DNA of 64,000 nt from Sphingopyxis sp. JAI128 (GCF_014207235.1 NZ_JACHDA010000003.1:310001-374000); one strand, 5' to 3'; shown: positions 53,808 to 62,769, counted from the stretch's first letter. Translations and numbers: made by a program. The notes: generated from the letters alone by a model not told the origin.

Positions 53808-54204
53808 GGACAATATTCCGCATCCGCGATGCCCACATCCCCGCATCCTTCCCCAGTTGTAGCGTCACCGCGCCGAATGTTTTCTCCGGCGTCGTCAAAG
53901 TCAGGAAGTCCTTGTCGAGCCGCCCGATGACGCTGGCGTCGATCGGTCGCGCCGCAAAGAAATTGCCGTGCGCGCGCACGAGCAGCATCCGCCCCTGGGC
54001 ATTTTGCACGATCGCGGCGAAACCCGCACGGTCACGCGCAACCTCGATGCCGCGAAAGCCGGCCTCGGCCTCTTCGGCGAGGCGGATCGCATGCGCCTCG
54101 TCCTCTATCCGCGGATCGGCGCCGAGCCCGATCTTGCCGACCAGCCAGGCGACGAGCAGCACGGTCACGAGCGACACGCCCGTCTGGATCGCTACCGCGG
54201 TCAT
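53800..54204 (-). CDS. One-TM protein of unknown function
   Basis: Protein of 134 residues. One hydrophobic helix (about 8-25, GVSLVTVLLVAWLVGKIGL) is followed by a soluble domain: DEAHAIRLAEEAEAGFRGIEV, FAAIVQNAQGRMLLVRAHGN, and TLTTPEKTFGAVTLQLG. The domain alternates strands and helices and has no motif I know. ATG 54204 overlaps the DUF442 stop (ATGA), and its own stop overlaps the sterol desaturase start, so it is the middle of a coupled operon and may tether or assist the desaturase. Confidence 0.8.
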   Translation of the reverse strand: MTAVAIQTGVSLVTVLLVAWLVGKIGLGADPRIEDEAHAIRLAEEAEAGFRGIEVARDRAGFAAIVQNAQGRMLLVRAHGNFFAARPIDASVIGRLDKDFLTLTTPEKTFGAVTLQLGKDAGMWASRMRNIVRA

Positions 54205-54635
54205 TTTTCCCCCGAAAGCGCGTCCAGCATCGGCCGGAGGCCTGTCAAATCATAACCCGCCTTCGCCGCCGCATCGACGATGCCGCCAACATCGTCGCCG
54301 GCGCGGGCGCGCGCCAGCGCCCAGAGATGCGTCGAGCGTGTCCCCGACCGGCAATAGGCCAGGATCGGTCCCGTCGCATCGTGGAGCAATTTGTCGAGCG
54401 CATCGATCTGCGCATGGCTGAACCCCGCATGGCCGATCGGGATCGCGGCATAAGCGAGTCCTTCCGCTGCCGCGGCGTGCGCAATATCCTCGCCCTGCGG
54501 CGCCGATGGCTCTTCGCCGTCGGGGCGATTGTTGATCAGCATCGCAAAACCCATCGCCCTCGCCTCGGCCACATCCTCGAGGCTGATTTGCGGGGCAACG
54601 CTGAAGTCGGCGGACAGGGGACGAAAATCGCTCAT
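54201..54635 (-). CDS. DUF442/TIGR01244 phosphatase-like protein (Blh N-domain type)
   Basis: Protein of 144 residues with a dual-specificity-phosphatase-like fold. FRPLSADFSVAPQISLEDVAEA leads to MLINNRPDGEEPSAP, and the active-site loop is ILAYCRSGTRSTHLWALA, with Cys and Arg in CRSGTR as expected for this family. The domain is the same as the N-terminal part of beta-lactamase hydrolase-like proteins and is linked to sulfur or phosphate transfer. It is first in the operon with the one-TM and sterol desaturase genes. Confidence 0.9.
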   Translation of the reverse strand: MSDFRPLSADFSVAPQISLEDVAEARAMGFAMLINNRPDGEEPSAPQGEDIAHAAAAEGLAYAAIPIGHAGFSHAQIDALDKLLHDATGPILAYCRSGTRSTHLWALARARAGDDVGGIVDAAAKAGYDLTGLRPMLDALSGEK

Positions 54636-54989
54636 GACGGCGATCTACTCCCGCCGCGCACCCGCTGACAAGCTTGAAGGTGGGAGCACGATTGAAAGGT
54701 GTCCGTTTTGGGATGGGCTCGCAGCCACCGTCTGTGACGCTGTCCAAAGGTCAGTAAAGGTCAGCCTTGTGCGCCGCTCGATTGGCCGCCGCGGGGATGC
54801 GGGACGCGGCGGGCTGCGATCACATGAAACAGCCGGAATGAAGGCTGGCATAGCCGGATATTGTAGGAAAGACCTTTTTTGCATGCCCCGGATTTGGAGG
54901 GGGTTACTGCCCTATCGTGAACCCCGTCGAGCGCCGGGCCCAGTACGGAAAAAGGCAAGGTTGGTCGAGGGTCAGGACCCTAGCAATTC

Positions 54990-55017
54990 GGGGACCCCGG
55001 CTTTCGCCGGGGTTCCC
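54990..55017. repeat. REP-like hairpin
   Basis: GGGACCCCGGC-TTTC-GCCGGGGTTCCC, nearly perfect 11-12 bp arms. The core GGCTTTCGCC recurs (as the complement) at 51160. Confidence 0.7.
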
Positions 55018-55052
55018 ATCTCTAGCGGCAGCTTCCGGTCGCTTCCTGCCAA

Positions 55053-55206
55053 TCCTCCCTGTCGCGCAGCGATGGGGGAGCCGCAGACGGCGCGTAGCGC
55101 CAGCGGGACCGCCGCGCAGCGGTGGTGGAGGGGCCGCGACCTCGCGCGATCGGCCCGTCAGCGCTTCGCGCTGCCGCCTCCCCCATAGCTTCGCCACAAG
55201 GGAGGA
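55053..55206. repeat. MITE-like element with about 28-bp inverted ends
   Basis: The left end TCCTCCCTGTCGCGCAGCGA (55053-55080) matches the complement of the right end (55178-55206, finishing CGCCACAAGGGAGGA). The interior is GC-rich with more self-complementary parts (GCGCAGCGG; TCAGCGCTTCGCGCTG). No coding capacity. It resembles mobile non-autonomous or bacterial interspersed repeats. Confidence 0.6.
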
Positions 55207-55296
55207 GGAGTGTCCGCTTCAGATCGTTAGCCGCCGTGGCTGCGGCTACCCGACGCTTGCCGGCGCGCAAGGTCCGGATCAGACCAAACCCCAAGA

Positions 55297-55328
55297 GAAA
55301 ACCCGGCGAATCGCTCCGCCGGGTTTTC
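55297..55328. terminator. Bidirectional terminator after the Bax inhibitor gene
   Basis: GAAAACCCGGCG and CGCCGGGTTTTC are perfect 12-base arms with an 8-base loop, 25 bases after the minus-strand stop at 55353. T runs occur on both sides (TTTTCTTTTT on the plus strand). Confidence 0.85.
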
Positions 55329-55352
55329 TTTTTCCGTTCCTCTTCCGTCCGC

Positions 55353-56081
55353 TTATTCGCGGCTGCCCAAGAGGTTGAGCAGGAAGGTGAACATGTTGAC
55401 GAAGTCGAGATAGAGCGTCAGCGCGCCCATGATCACCGACTTGCCGACAAAGTCGGTCCCGCGGACATAGAAATACATGCTCTTGATCTTCTGCGTGTCA
55501 TAGGCGGTGAGGCCCGCGAAGAGCAGGACGCCGATCACGCTGATCGCGAGGCCGAGCGCGGTCGATTGCACGAACATGTTGATAAGCAGCGCGACGAGGA
55601 TGCCGACGACGCCCATGATCAGGAAGGTGCCGAAACCCGACAGATCCTTCTTGGTCGTATAGCCGTAGAGGCTGAGGCCGAGGAAAGCCGCCGCCGTCGC
55701 GAAGAAGGTCGTCGCGATCGAGGTCGCGGTAAACGCGAGGAAGATCGTCGACATCGACAGACCCATCACCGCGGCATAGACCCAGAACAGCGCCTGTGCG
55801 GCGCCGGTCGACAGCTTGTTGATGCCGAAGCTCAGCACCAGCACGAAGGCCAGAGGCGCGAGCATCACCACCCACATCAGCGGGCTGCCGATCATCGAGG
55901 CCGTGAAGCCCGAGTTAAACGCCAGCATCGCGACGATGCCGGTCAGCAGCACGCCCGAGCCCATATAATTGTAAACCGACAGCATGTACGACCGCAGACC
56001 GGCATCGACGGCCTGGTCCATTGCGTTCGCGCCGGCCCCGAAACCGGAAGCCGCCATATTGGGGTCGTTCCAATTCGCCAT
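55353..56081 (-). CDS. Bax inhibitor-1/YccA family membrane protein
   Basis: Protein of 242 residues with seven hydrophobic segments. It has the family pattern LRSYMLSVYNYMGSGVLLTG at the first helix, WVVMLAPLAFVLVLSFGINKL, ATSIATTFFATAAAFLGLSLYGYTTKKDLSGFG, and the C-terminal GLTAYDTQKIKSMYF with LYLDFVNMFTFLLNLLG. It is inner-membrane located. The E. coli relatives YccA and YbhL modulate FtsH protease or leak cations, and the exact role is open. It is monocistronic with its own terminator. Confidence 0.93.
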   Translation of the reverse strand: MANWNDPNMAASGFGAGANAMDQAVDAGLRSYMLSVYNYMGSGVLLTGIVAMLAFNSGFTASMIGSPLMWVVMLAPLAFVLVLSFGINKLSTGAAQALFWVYAAVMGLSMSTIFLAFTATSIATTFFATAAAFLGLSLYGYTTKKDLSGFGTFLIMGVVGILVALLINMFVQSTALGLAISVIGVLLFAGLTAYDTQKIKSMYFYVRGTDFVGKSVIMGALTLYLDFVNMFTFLLNLLGSRE

Positions 56082-56280
56082 TTTTCATCTCCATCACCGG
56101 CCAGCCCATACCGGCCGTATCGACAATATCGGGGGTTTGCCCGCGCGTTTCAAGCGAAACCGGACACCAGCAACATTCCGGCAACATATTAGGATCGGAA
56201 CCCTCGCATTGGCGCGTCCGGAGCCCCGCCCCGCCGCCCGGGCTCGCGCTTTCCCGCATCGCGCCTTATGCTGGCTTGCC

Positions 56281-56895
56281 ATGACCACCCACCGCCTGTT
56301 CGTCGCGCTGCGTCCGCCGCGACCGGTTCGCGCCCTGCTGACCGCCGCGATGCAAGGCATTGCGCGCGCACGCTGGCAGGACGACGACCAATTGCACCTG
56401 ACATTGCGCTTCGTCGGCGAGGTCGACCGGCACCAGGCCGAAGATATCGCCGCCGCGCTCGGCGCGCTCCATGCCCCCTGTGTCACGGCCCGGATCGCGG
56501 GGGTCGACCTGTTCGAGCATCGGGGCCGGCCGCATATGGTGTGGGCGAGGGTCGAGCCGCACGCGCCGCTCGCGGCGCTGCACCGCAAGGTCGGCCAGCT
56601 GCTGGCGCGGGTCGGCGTCGGACCGGAAACGCGCAGCTTCACCCCGCATATCACGCTGGCGCGGCTGAACCGGGGGGCCGGGCCGGTCGCGCCGTTCCTC
56701 GCGCTGAACAGCGACCTTGCCAGCCCGGCCTTCCGATTCGACCAGGTGATATTGTACGAAAGCGAGCTGGGACATGGCGGTTCGCGCTATCATCCCGTGG
56801 CGCGTTATCCGTTGGACGAAAATTCGGCGACGAGCGCCGCGGCGACCGCCGAGACATCGGCCCACGTCGCGGCGAAGCCGTCATCCTTGCCATAA
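56281..56895 (+). CDS. thpR: RNA 2',3'-cyclic phosphodiesterase
   Basis: 2H phosphoesterase. The two HxTx motifs are DDQLHLTLRFVGEV and SFTPHITLARL, with RLFVALRPPRPVRALL at the start and QVILYESELGHGGSRYHPVARYPL at the normal end. It opens 2',3'-cyclic phosphates of RNA ends. Homologues stop soon after the YPL-like segment (about residue 178); this frame goes on for 27 Ala/Ser-rich residues and overlaps the convergent phosphatase gene by 91 bases. The extra tail is probably not functional. Confidence 0.93.
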   Translation: MTTHRLFVALRPPRPVRALLTAAMQGIARARWQDDDQLHLTLRFVGEVDRHQAEDIAAALGALHAPCVTARIAGVDLFEHRGRPHMVWARVEPHAPLAALHRKVGQLLARVGVGPETRSFTPHITLARLNRGAGPVAPFLALNSDLASPAFRFDQVILYESELGHGGSRYHPVARYPLDENSATSAAATAETSAHVAAKPSSLP

Positions 56896-57293
56896 TAGGG
56901 GTCGACGACGCCTTCGCCGCCGCGGCCGGGGATGAGGTCGAGCATCAGCCGGAGGTCGGCGGTCGCATCCGCAGGGCGGATCGCCAGCGCGTCGCGCAGA
57001 TTGCTTTCATCGGCAGCGAGGATCAGGTCGAAGCGATAGAAGTCGGCAGCCGACAATTGCCGCGCGCGCAGCGCCGATATGTCGGTGCCACGGCGGCGTG
57101 CCTCGGCCTGGGCGCGGCGATCGGGCGGGCGTCCGACGTGCCAGTCGCCCGTGCCGGCCGAATCGAGCGTCGCATCGATCCCCGCTGCGGCGAAGGCGGC
57201 CCGCGCGGCGCCCTCGGCAAGCGGCGAACGGCAGATGTTGCCGAGGCAGAGAAAGAGGATCGCGGGTTTGGCGGTTTCCCGGTCTTCGCGCAT
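56805..57293 (-). CDS. Low-molecular-weight protein-tyrosine-phosphatase
   Basis: Protein of 162 residues. The P-loop FLCLGNICRSP gives the CX5R motif with nucleophile Cys16 and Arg22, and VVDPYYGKDDGF supplies the general acid Asp. DSAGTGDWHVGRPPDRRA is the usual middle motif. It removes phosphate from tyrosine residues or small substrates. It overlaps the 3' end of thpR tail to tail. A perfect 8-bp inverted repeat lies just upstream, between it and the MFS gene. Confidence 0.93.
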   Translation of the reverse strand: MREDRETAKPAILFLCLGNICRSPLAEGAARAAFAAAGIDATLDSAGTGDWHVGRPPDRRAQAEARRRGTDISALRARQLSAADFYRFDLILAADESNLRDALAIRPADATADLRLMLDLIPGRGGEGVVDPYYGKDDGFAATWADVSAVAAALVAEFSSNG

Positions 57294-57311
57294 TCGATTT
57301 GCCTCCGAATA

Positions 57312-57333
57312 AAGTTGAACCGACTTTCAACTT
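57312..57333. promoter_or_regulatory. Operator-like inverted repeat between divergent genes
   Basis: AAGTTGAA-CCGACT-TTCAACTT, perfect 8-base arms and a 6-base spacer, lies between the phosphatase start (57293) and the MFS gene (57401). It is AT-rich against a GC-rich background. The arms TTGAA/TTCAA are suitable for a TetR- or MarR-like protein; no such gene adjoins. Confidence 0.6.
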
Positions 57334-57400
57334 GCGCCGGCGCATGGCTCTGCTAGCCATGAGGGAACAAGAGATAGAGGGTCAAGGAGAGGGTTGCCAG

Positions 57401-58993
57401 ATGGCCGATACCGCCAGCGAGAATGTCATGCCCGGTGCGCCGGCAGCCGAACCGAAAGCCACGGGATACAGCTGGTACGTCCTGTCGGTGCTCGTCGTCG
57501 TCTATATCCTGAATTTCATCGACCGGCAGATCATCAGTATCCTCGCGGTCGATATCAAGGCCGATCTCAAGCTCTCCGACGGCGACATGGGCTTTCTGGG
57601 CGGCGCCGCCTTTGCGGTCTTCTATGCGCTGTTCGGCATTCCACTCGGCCGGCTGGCCGATAACTGGAGCCGGGTAAAGCTGCTGTCGATCGGCCTGACC
57701 CTGTGGTCGGCGATGACCGCGTTTTCGGGCCTCGCCTATAACCAGTTTACCCTGACGCTCGCGCGCATGGGAGTCGGGGTCGGTGAAGCGACCGCAAGCC
57801 CGACCGCTTACTCGCTGATCTCCGACTATTTCCCGAAGCGGCAAAAAGCGACCGCGCTCGCGATCTATTCGTCGGGGCTCTACCTTGGCGGCGGCGTGTC
57901 GCTGTTCATCGGCGCGCTGATCGTCGAGGGGTGGAACCGCAGTTATCCCGCTGGCGGGCCGCTGGGGCTGGTCGGCTGGCAGGCGGCGTTCCTTGCCGTC
58001 GGCATTCCGGGGCTGCTGCTTGCGCTGTGGGTCGCGAGCCTGCGCGAGCCCGTGCGCGGCGCCATGGACGGCGCCCCCACGCACGGATCGCCGACGCCGT
58101 TCCGGGAATTCGGCAGGGATCTGTCGATGATCGTGCCGCCGCTGACGCTGTGGGGCGCGTGGAAACGCGGCCCCGCGGCGCTCGCGATCAATATCGGCGT
58201 CGCGGCGGCGCTCGCCGGCTTTGCCTGGTGGATGATCGAGCTGACCGCCAACGAGGCGCAATGGATGGCGGTCGCGCTCGGCTATTATGCCGTATTCTCG
58301 TGGGCGAGCACGCTGCGCGCGCACGACCCTGGGACCTTTCGGCTGATCTGGGGCACCCCCGCCTTCATCTGCACGACCTTGGGTTACGGCCTCGTCGCGC
58401 TCGCCGCCTATGCGCTCGCCTTCTGGTCGGCGCCCTATGCCGAGATCGTGCTGGGGCTACCCAAGCAGGAGCTGGCCTTCATTCTCGGCGCAAATGGCGC
58501 GGCGAGCGGCTTCATCGGCGTGATCATCGGGGGCCGCATCGCCGACGCGCTGCGCGCCAAAAATCCGGCGGGCCGCATCCTGATGATCATTTTCGGGGTC
58601 GTCGCGCCGGTCGTGCCGATCTGGATCGGCTATACGACCCCCGATCCGACGCTTTTTTATACCATGAACTTCCTCGCCGGACTGTTCGGCGCGGCCGCCC
58701 TCGGCGCGGCGGCGGCAACGACGCAGGACCTGGTGCTGCCGCGAATGCGCGGAACGGCGACCGCCGCCTTCTTCCTCGGCACCACGCTCGTCGGTCTGTC
58801 GTTCGGTCCCTATATGGTCGGGCAGATTTCGGACCTGGCGGGCACGATGGTGGACGGCAAGCCGGTCGGCGACCTGCGCACCGGCATATTGTCGCTGATC
58901 GGCGTCGCCCCGATCGCGCTCGGCCTGCTGATCTATGCCTATCGCGCAGTGCCGGAGGCCGAAGCGACGATCACCGAGCGCGCGCGGGTTTGA
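57401..58993 (+). CDS. MFS transporter, spinster-like
   Basis: Membrane transporter of 530 residues with twelve predicted helices. The first helix WYVLSVLVVVYILNFIDRQIISIL and the loop GIPLGRLADNWSRVKLL (MFS motif A), with GVGVGEATASPTAYSLISDYFPKRQKATAL, place it in the spinster/permease group common in sphingomonads. The middle loop is long (about 235-275), a usual feature. It may move sphingolipid-like, aromatic or other organic acids. ATG 57401 follows AAGGAGAGG; earlier Met codons in frame are less well placed. Confidence 0.93.
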   Translation: MADTASENVMPGAPAAEPKATGYSWYVLSVLVVVYILNFIDRQIISILAVDIKADLKLSDGDMGFLGGAAFAVFYALFGIPLGRLADNWSRVKLLSIGLTLWSAMTAFSGLAYNQFTLTLARMGVGVGEATASPTAYSLISDYFPKRQKATALAIYSSGLYLGGGVSLFIGALIVEGWNRSYPAGGPLGLVGWQAAFLAVGIPGLLLALWVASLREPVRGAMDGAPTHGSPTPFREFGRDLSMIVPPLTLWGAWKRGPAALAINIGVAAALAGFAWWMIELTANEAQWMAVALGYYAVFSWASTLRAHDPGTFRLIWGTPAFICTTLGYGLVALAAYALAFWSAPYAEIVLGLPKQELAFILGANGAASGFIGVIIGGRIADALRAKNPAGRILMIIFGVVAPVVPIWIGYTTPDPTLFYTMNFLAGLFGAAALGAAAATTQDLVLPRMRGTATAAFFLGTTLVGLSFGPYMVGQISDLAGTMVDGKPVGDLRTGILSLIGVAPIALGLLIYAYRAVPEAEATITERARV

Positions 58994-59089
58994 GGCCACG
59001 GCCCTGTGGCGGCTTTTGGAATGGCGAGCGGGCGTTAGCCCCCGACCGATCGCCGCCCGCGCAGGCGGTCAGCGATCGAACCCGGACAA

Positions 59090-60865
59090 TCAATATTGCC
59101 GGATGACGGTCAAAAACGCATCGCCCCACGCATCGAGTTTCTTGCCGCCGACGCCGGGAATGTCGGCGAGGGCGCTGCGCGTCGCCGGCCGCTCGCTCGC
59201 CATCGCGCGCAACACCGCGTCGTGAAAGATTACATAGGGCGGCACATTCGCTTCGGCCGCGAGTTCGCGCCGCATCGCGCGCAGCGCGTCGAACAACGGG
59301 TCGCCGACCGGGTTCGCAGCGGCCCGATCGGCCCGCGAAGCCCTTTGCGTCCGCTTCACCGGCGGCTCGGCCATCAGCACCGGCGTCTCGCCCTTCATCA
59401 CCGCGCGCCCCGCGGGGCCGAACATCAGCCCGCCATGTTCGGTCGTCTCGAGCGCCTCGCGCGCGACGAGCGTGCGGACGAGCGGTTTGATCAGCCGCGC
59501 TTCCTCGCCCGCGACGATCCCGAACACCGATAATTTGTCGTGCCCGCGGCTCGCGATCCGCTCGTCGCTCCGCCCGGTCAGCACCGCCTCGACATGGCCC
59601 GCGCCATAGCTTTGGCCCGTGCGATAGACCGCCGAAAGCAGTTTCTGGGCCAGGACGGTGGCGTCGACCTGGCGCGGCGGATCGAGGCAATTGTCGCAAT
59701 TTCCGCAGCGCTCGGGCGGATTTTCGCCGAAATGGCGGAGCAGCAGCGCGCGGCGGCATTCGACCGTCTCGACCAGCGCCGCGAGCGAATTGAGCCGCGC
59801 CCGCTCGCCCGCAAGCCGCGCTTCGGGCAGCTCGCCGAGCCGCATCCGCGCGCGTGCGAAATCCTCGGCGCCCCACAGCATCAGCGCCTCGGCGGGGTCG
59901 CCGTCGCGCCCCGCGCGCCCGGTTTCCTGATAATAGCTTTCGATCGATTTCGGGAGACCCGCGTGCGCGACGAAGCGAACGTCGGGCTTGTCGATCCCCA
60001 TGCCGAAGGCGACCGTCGCGGTGACGATGCCGTCCTCCGACGCGACGAAATCATGCTGCACCTGCGCGCGCCGTTCGGGGTCGAGCCCCGCGTGATAGGC
60101 GGCCACTGGCCGCCCCGTCGCGGCGGCCAGCTTCGCCGCCATCCGCTCGGTCCCGTCGCGCGTCGGGCAATAGACGATGCCAGGCCCCGGATTGGCGGCG
60201 ATAAAGTCGGTGAGCTGCCTCGCCGGGCTCACGCGCGGCGTCACGCGATAGCGGATATTGGGTCGGTCGAACCCGGCGAGCACCAGCCCCTCCGCTGGAA
60301 TGCCGAGCTGAACGAGAATATCCTCGCGCGTGTGCTTGTCCGCGGTCGCCGTCAGCGCGAGTCGAGGCACTGCGGGAAAGGCGTCGAGCAACGGGCGGAG
60401 CAGCCGGTAATCGGGGCGGAAATCATGCCCCCATTCCGAAACGCAATGCGCTTCGTCGATCGCGAACAGCGCCGGCGTCCGCGCCGCCATCAACGACCGG
60501 AAACCCTCGCCCGTCGCCCGTTCGGGCGCGATGTAGAGAAGGTCGAGCGCGCCGTCGCGATACGCCTGCCGCGTGTCGGCAAAATCGGCGTCGACGCTGG
60601 TCAGGCTTGCCGCGCGAATGCCCGCCGCGCGCGCGCCGCGCAGCTGGTCGTGCATCAGCGCGATCAGCGGCGACACGACGACAACGCAGCCGTCCAGTGC
60701 GACCGCGGGCAGCTGATAGGTCAGCGACTTGCCCGCCCCCGTCGGCATCACCGCGAGCGTACGCTCGCCCGCCATCACGCGACCGACGACGTCGGCCTGA
60801 CGGCCGCGGAAATGATCGAAACCGAAGGTGGATTTGAGCAGCGGGAGGAGTGCGTCGGCGGACAT
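59090..60865 (-). CDS. recQ: ATP-dependent DNA helicase RecQ
   Basis: Helicase of 591 residues. Motif I is VMPTGAGKSLTYQLP (Lys46), motif II is AIDEAHCVSEWGHDFRPDY with the RecQ aromatic loop, motif V/VI lies in TVAFGMGIDKPDVRFV and YYQETGRAGRDG. The zinc site is CGNCDNC in the RecQ-C region, and an RQC winged helix and C-terminal HRDC-like domain (DPLFDALRAMRRELAAEANV) follow. It unwinds branched DNA in repair and replication restart. It stands alone and is convergent with the MFS gene. Confidence 0.96.
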   Translation of the reverse strand: MSADALLPLLKSTFGFDHFRGRQADVVGRVMAGERTLAVMPTGAGKSLTYQLPAVALDGCVVVVSPLIALMHDQLRGARAAGIRAASLTSVDADFADTRQAYRDGALDLLYIAPERATGEGFRSLMAARTPALFAIDEAHCVSEWGHDFRPDYRLLRPLLDAFPAVPRLALTATADKHTREDILVQLGIPAEGLVLAGFDRPNIRYRVTPRVSPARQLTDFIAANPGPGIVYCPTRDGTERMAAKLAAATGRPVAAYHAGLDPERRAQVQHDFVASEDGIVTATVAFGMGIDKPDVRFVAHAGLPKSIESYYQETGRAGRDGDPAEALMLWGAEDFARARMRLGELPEARLAGERARLNSLAALVETVECRRALLLRHFGENPPERCGNCDNCLDPPRQVDATVLAQKLLSAVYRTGQSYGAGHVEAVLTGRSDERIASRGHDKLSVFGIVAGEEARLIKPLVRTLVAREALETTEHGGLMFGPAGRAVMKGETPVLMAEPPVKRTQRASRADRAAANPVGDPLFDALRAMRRELAAEANVPPYVIFHDAVLRAMASERPATRSALADIPGVGGKKLDAWGDAFLTVIRQY

Positions 60866-60923
60866 GGCAGGTGGCGATAGGAAGTTTGGGTGGACGGGGG
60901 AAGCCCGGTCTCAACTATTCCGG

Positions 60924-61032
60924 CCCCGTCGAGCCCTTCGACTGCCCGCCGGGCGGGCGCTCAGGAAGCCGAGGTGCCCCCGGCCAGGCGCTATTTCCAT
61001 GGGTGTCTCGACTTCGCTCGACACAAACGGGA
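60924..61032. repeat. Dispersed intergenic repeat with hairpins
   Basis: CCCGTCGAGCCCTTCGACT, GCCCGCCGGGCGGGC, and TGTCTCGACTTCGCTCGACA with complementary ends (61004-61011 with 61018-61025) follow one another in the gap between recQ and the antiporter. CGAGNCATTCGCTCGACAC-type sequences recur in sphingomonad intergenic regions. Confidence 0.6.
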
Positions 61033-61043
61033 CGAAAAACAGC

Positions 61044-62699
61044 CTAACCGAGCGTGAGCATCGCCCGTTCGGCCATCCGTGCCGCCGTCTCGCGTTCCGC
61101 CATCACGACATGGTCGGCGCCGCGCCGCACCAGGTCGGATACCTCCTCGTCCGAATGCGCGCGCGCCACGATCACCAGCTTCGGATTGATTGCGCGCGCG
61201 CGCCGCACGATCGCGCCCGCCTCGATCCCCTCGGGGATAGCGATCAGCAGCGTCGAGGCTTCGCCGATCCCCGCCTGCCGCAGGATGCTTTCCGTGGTCG
61301 CGTCGCCGATGATCACCGTTGCGCCCGCGTCCCTGGCCGCGGCCGCCATATCCTTCTGGTCCTCGATCACCGTCAGCCCCTCGCCCCGCCCGCAGATCAG
61401 CGAGCCGATATGGCTGCCGACGCGGCCATAGCCGATGAGCACGACCCCCGCATTACACGGCCCCGGCGCCTCCCCGGCGACGTCCTCCGGCTGCTTTGGG
61501 GCAGGTTCGTCGGCGCGAATGCGTTTCACCGCCAGCGTAAAGAGGATCGGGTTGAAGAGGATCGACAGCATCGATCCCGCGAGGATCAGGTCGCGCCCGG
61601 TTTCGGGCAGCACGTTCAGGCCAACGCCGAGCCCCGCGAGAATGAAGGAAAATTCGCCGATCTGCGCGAGGCTGACCGATACCGTCAGCGCGGTCTGCGA
61701 CTTGTGGCCGAAGGCGCGAACGAGCGCATAGGCCGCGAGCGACTTGCCGACGACGATGATCGCGACCGTCGCCAGCACCGGACCCGGCTGCTGCGTCAGC
61801 ACGTCGGGATTGAACAGCATCCCGACCGAAACGAAGAACAATACCGCGAATGCGTCGCGTAGCGGCAGCGTCTCTTCGGCGGCGCGTCGCGACAATTGCG
61901 TCTCGCCGAGGATCATGCCGGCAAAAAAGGCGCCGAGCGCAAAGGACACGTCGAAAATCACTGCCGCGCCGAACGCCACGCCCAGCGCGATCGCAAGCAC
62001 CGCGAGCCGGAACAATTCGCGCGATCCCGAATGCGCGACCCAGTGTAGCACCCACGGCAGCACGCGCCGCGCGATCAGAAACATGAAGGCGGCGAAGCCC
62101 ACGACCTTGAGCAGCACGATGCCGGCCGATTGCAGCAGTCCGGCTCCGTTCGCCCCGATACCGGCTTCGTCGCCGCGGCCGCCGAACATTGCGGGCAACA
62201 GCACCAACGCGAGCACCATCACCAGATCCTCGACGATCAGCCAGCCGACCGCGATCCGCCCCTTTTCGGTCTCGAGCATGTCGCGCGCCTGCAGCGCGCG
62301 GAGCAGCACGACGGTCGACGCGACCGACAGCGCCAGCCCGAACACCGCGCTCCCCTCGACCGACCAGCCGAGGTACAGGCCCAGCATCGTGCCGAGCGCT
62401 GTCGCCACGGCGATCTGCGCAATGGCGCCCGGCACCGCGATCCTGCGCACCGCGAGCAGATCCTTCAGCGAGAAATGCAGCCCGACCCCGAACATGAGCA
62501 GGATGACGCCGATCTCGGCGAGCTGCATCGCCAGCCCCGTATCGGCGACGAAGCCCGGCGTGAACGGACCGACGAGAATTCCCGCGAGGAGATAGCCCGC
62601 AATCGGCGAAATCTTCAGCCGGTGCGCAAGTGCCCCCATCAGGAAGGCGACGCCGAGCCCGGCGGCGATGGTTCCGATCAGCGTCGTATCGTGCGGCAT
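61044..62699 (-). CDS. KefB/YbaL-type cation:proton antiporter with RCK domain
   Basis: Protein of 551 residues. The CPA2 membrane domain spans about 1-390, with AHRLKISPIAGYLLAGILVGPFTPGFV, LAEIGVILLMFGVGLHFSLKDL and SFALGAFFAGMILGETQLSR. A cytoplasmic TrkA-N/RCK domain follows (about 415-535), GVVLIGYGRVGSHIGSLI (GxGxxG), with DATTESILRQAGI. It probably exchanges potassium or sodium for protons and is gated by a nucleotide. The C-terminal TrkA-C part is absent, as in YbaL-like forms. Confidence 0.93.
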   Translation of the reverse strand: MPHDTTLIGTIAAGLGVAFLMGALAHRLKISPIAGYLLAGILVGPFTPGFVADTGLAMQLAEIGVILLMFGVGLHFSLKDLLAVRRIAVPGAIAQIAVATALGTMLGLYLGWSVEGSAVFGLALSVASTVVLLRALQARDMLETEKGRIAVGWLIVEDLVMVLALVLLPAMFGGRGDEAGIGANGAGLLQSAGIVLLKVVGFAAFMFLIARRVLPWVLHWVAHSGSRELFRLAVLAIALGVAFGAAVIFDVSFALGAFFAGMILGETQLSRRAAEETLPLRDAFAVLFFVSVGMLFNPDVLTQQPGPVLATVAIIVVGKSLAAYALVRAFGHKSQTALTVSVSLAQIGEFSFILAGLGVGLNVLPETGRDLILAGSMLSILFNPILFTLAVKRIRADEPAPKQPEDVAGEAPGPCNAGVVLIGYGRVGSHIGSLICGRGEGLTVIEDQKDMAAAARDAGATVIIGDATTESILRQAGIGEASTLLIAIPEGIEAGAIVRRARAINPKLVIVARAHSDEEVSDLVRRGADHVVMAERETAARMAERAMLTLG

Positions 62700-62769
62700 G
62701 AACTCCCGCGTAAAGGGCGTACGCGCGGAGGGTCAACCCGAACGGAATAAATTCGTCAAATTTGCGCTG

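Larger units (their letters stand above)
54636..55352. other. Repeat-rich intergenic region
   Basis: No gene is seen in 717 bases. Contents: a tandem AAAGGTCAG pair with 10-base period (54746-54764), a REP-like hairpin, a MITE-like inverted repeat, and a terminator, the last three listed separately. Short frames here have poor codon use and cross the repeats. Confidence 0.7.
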
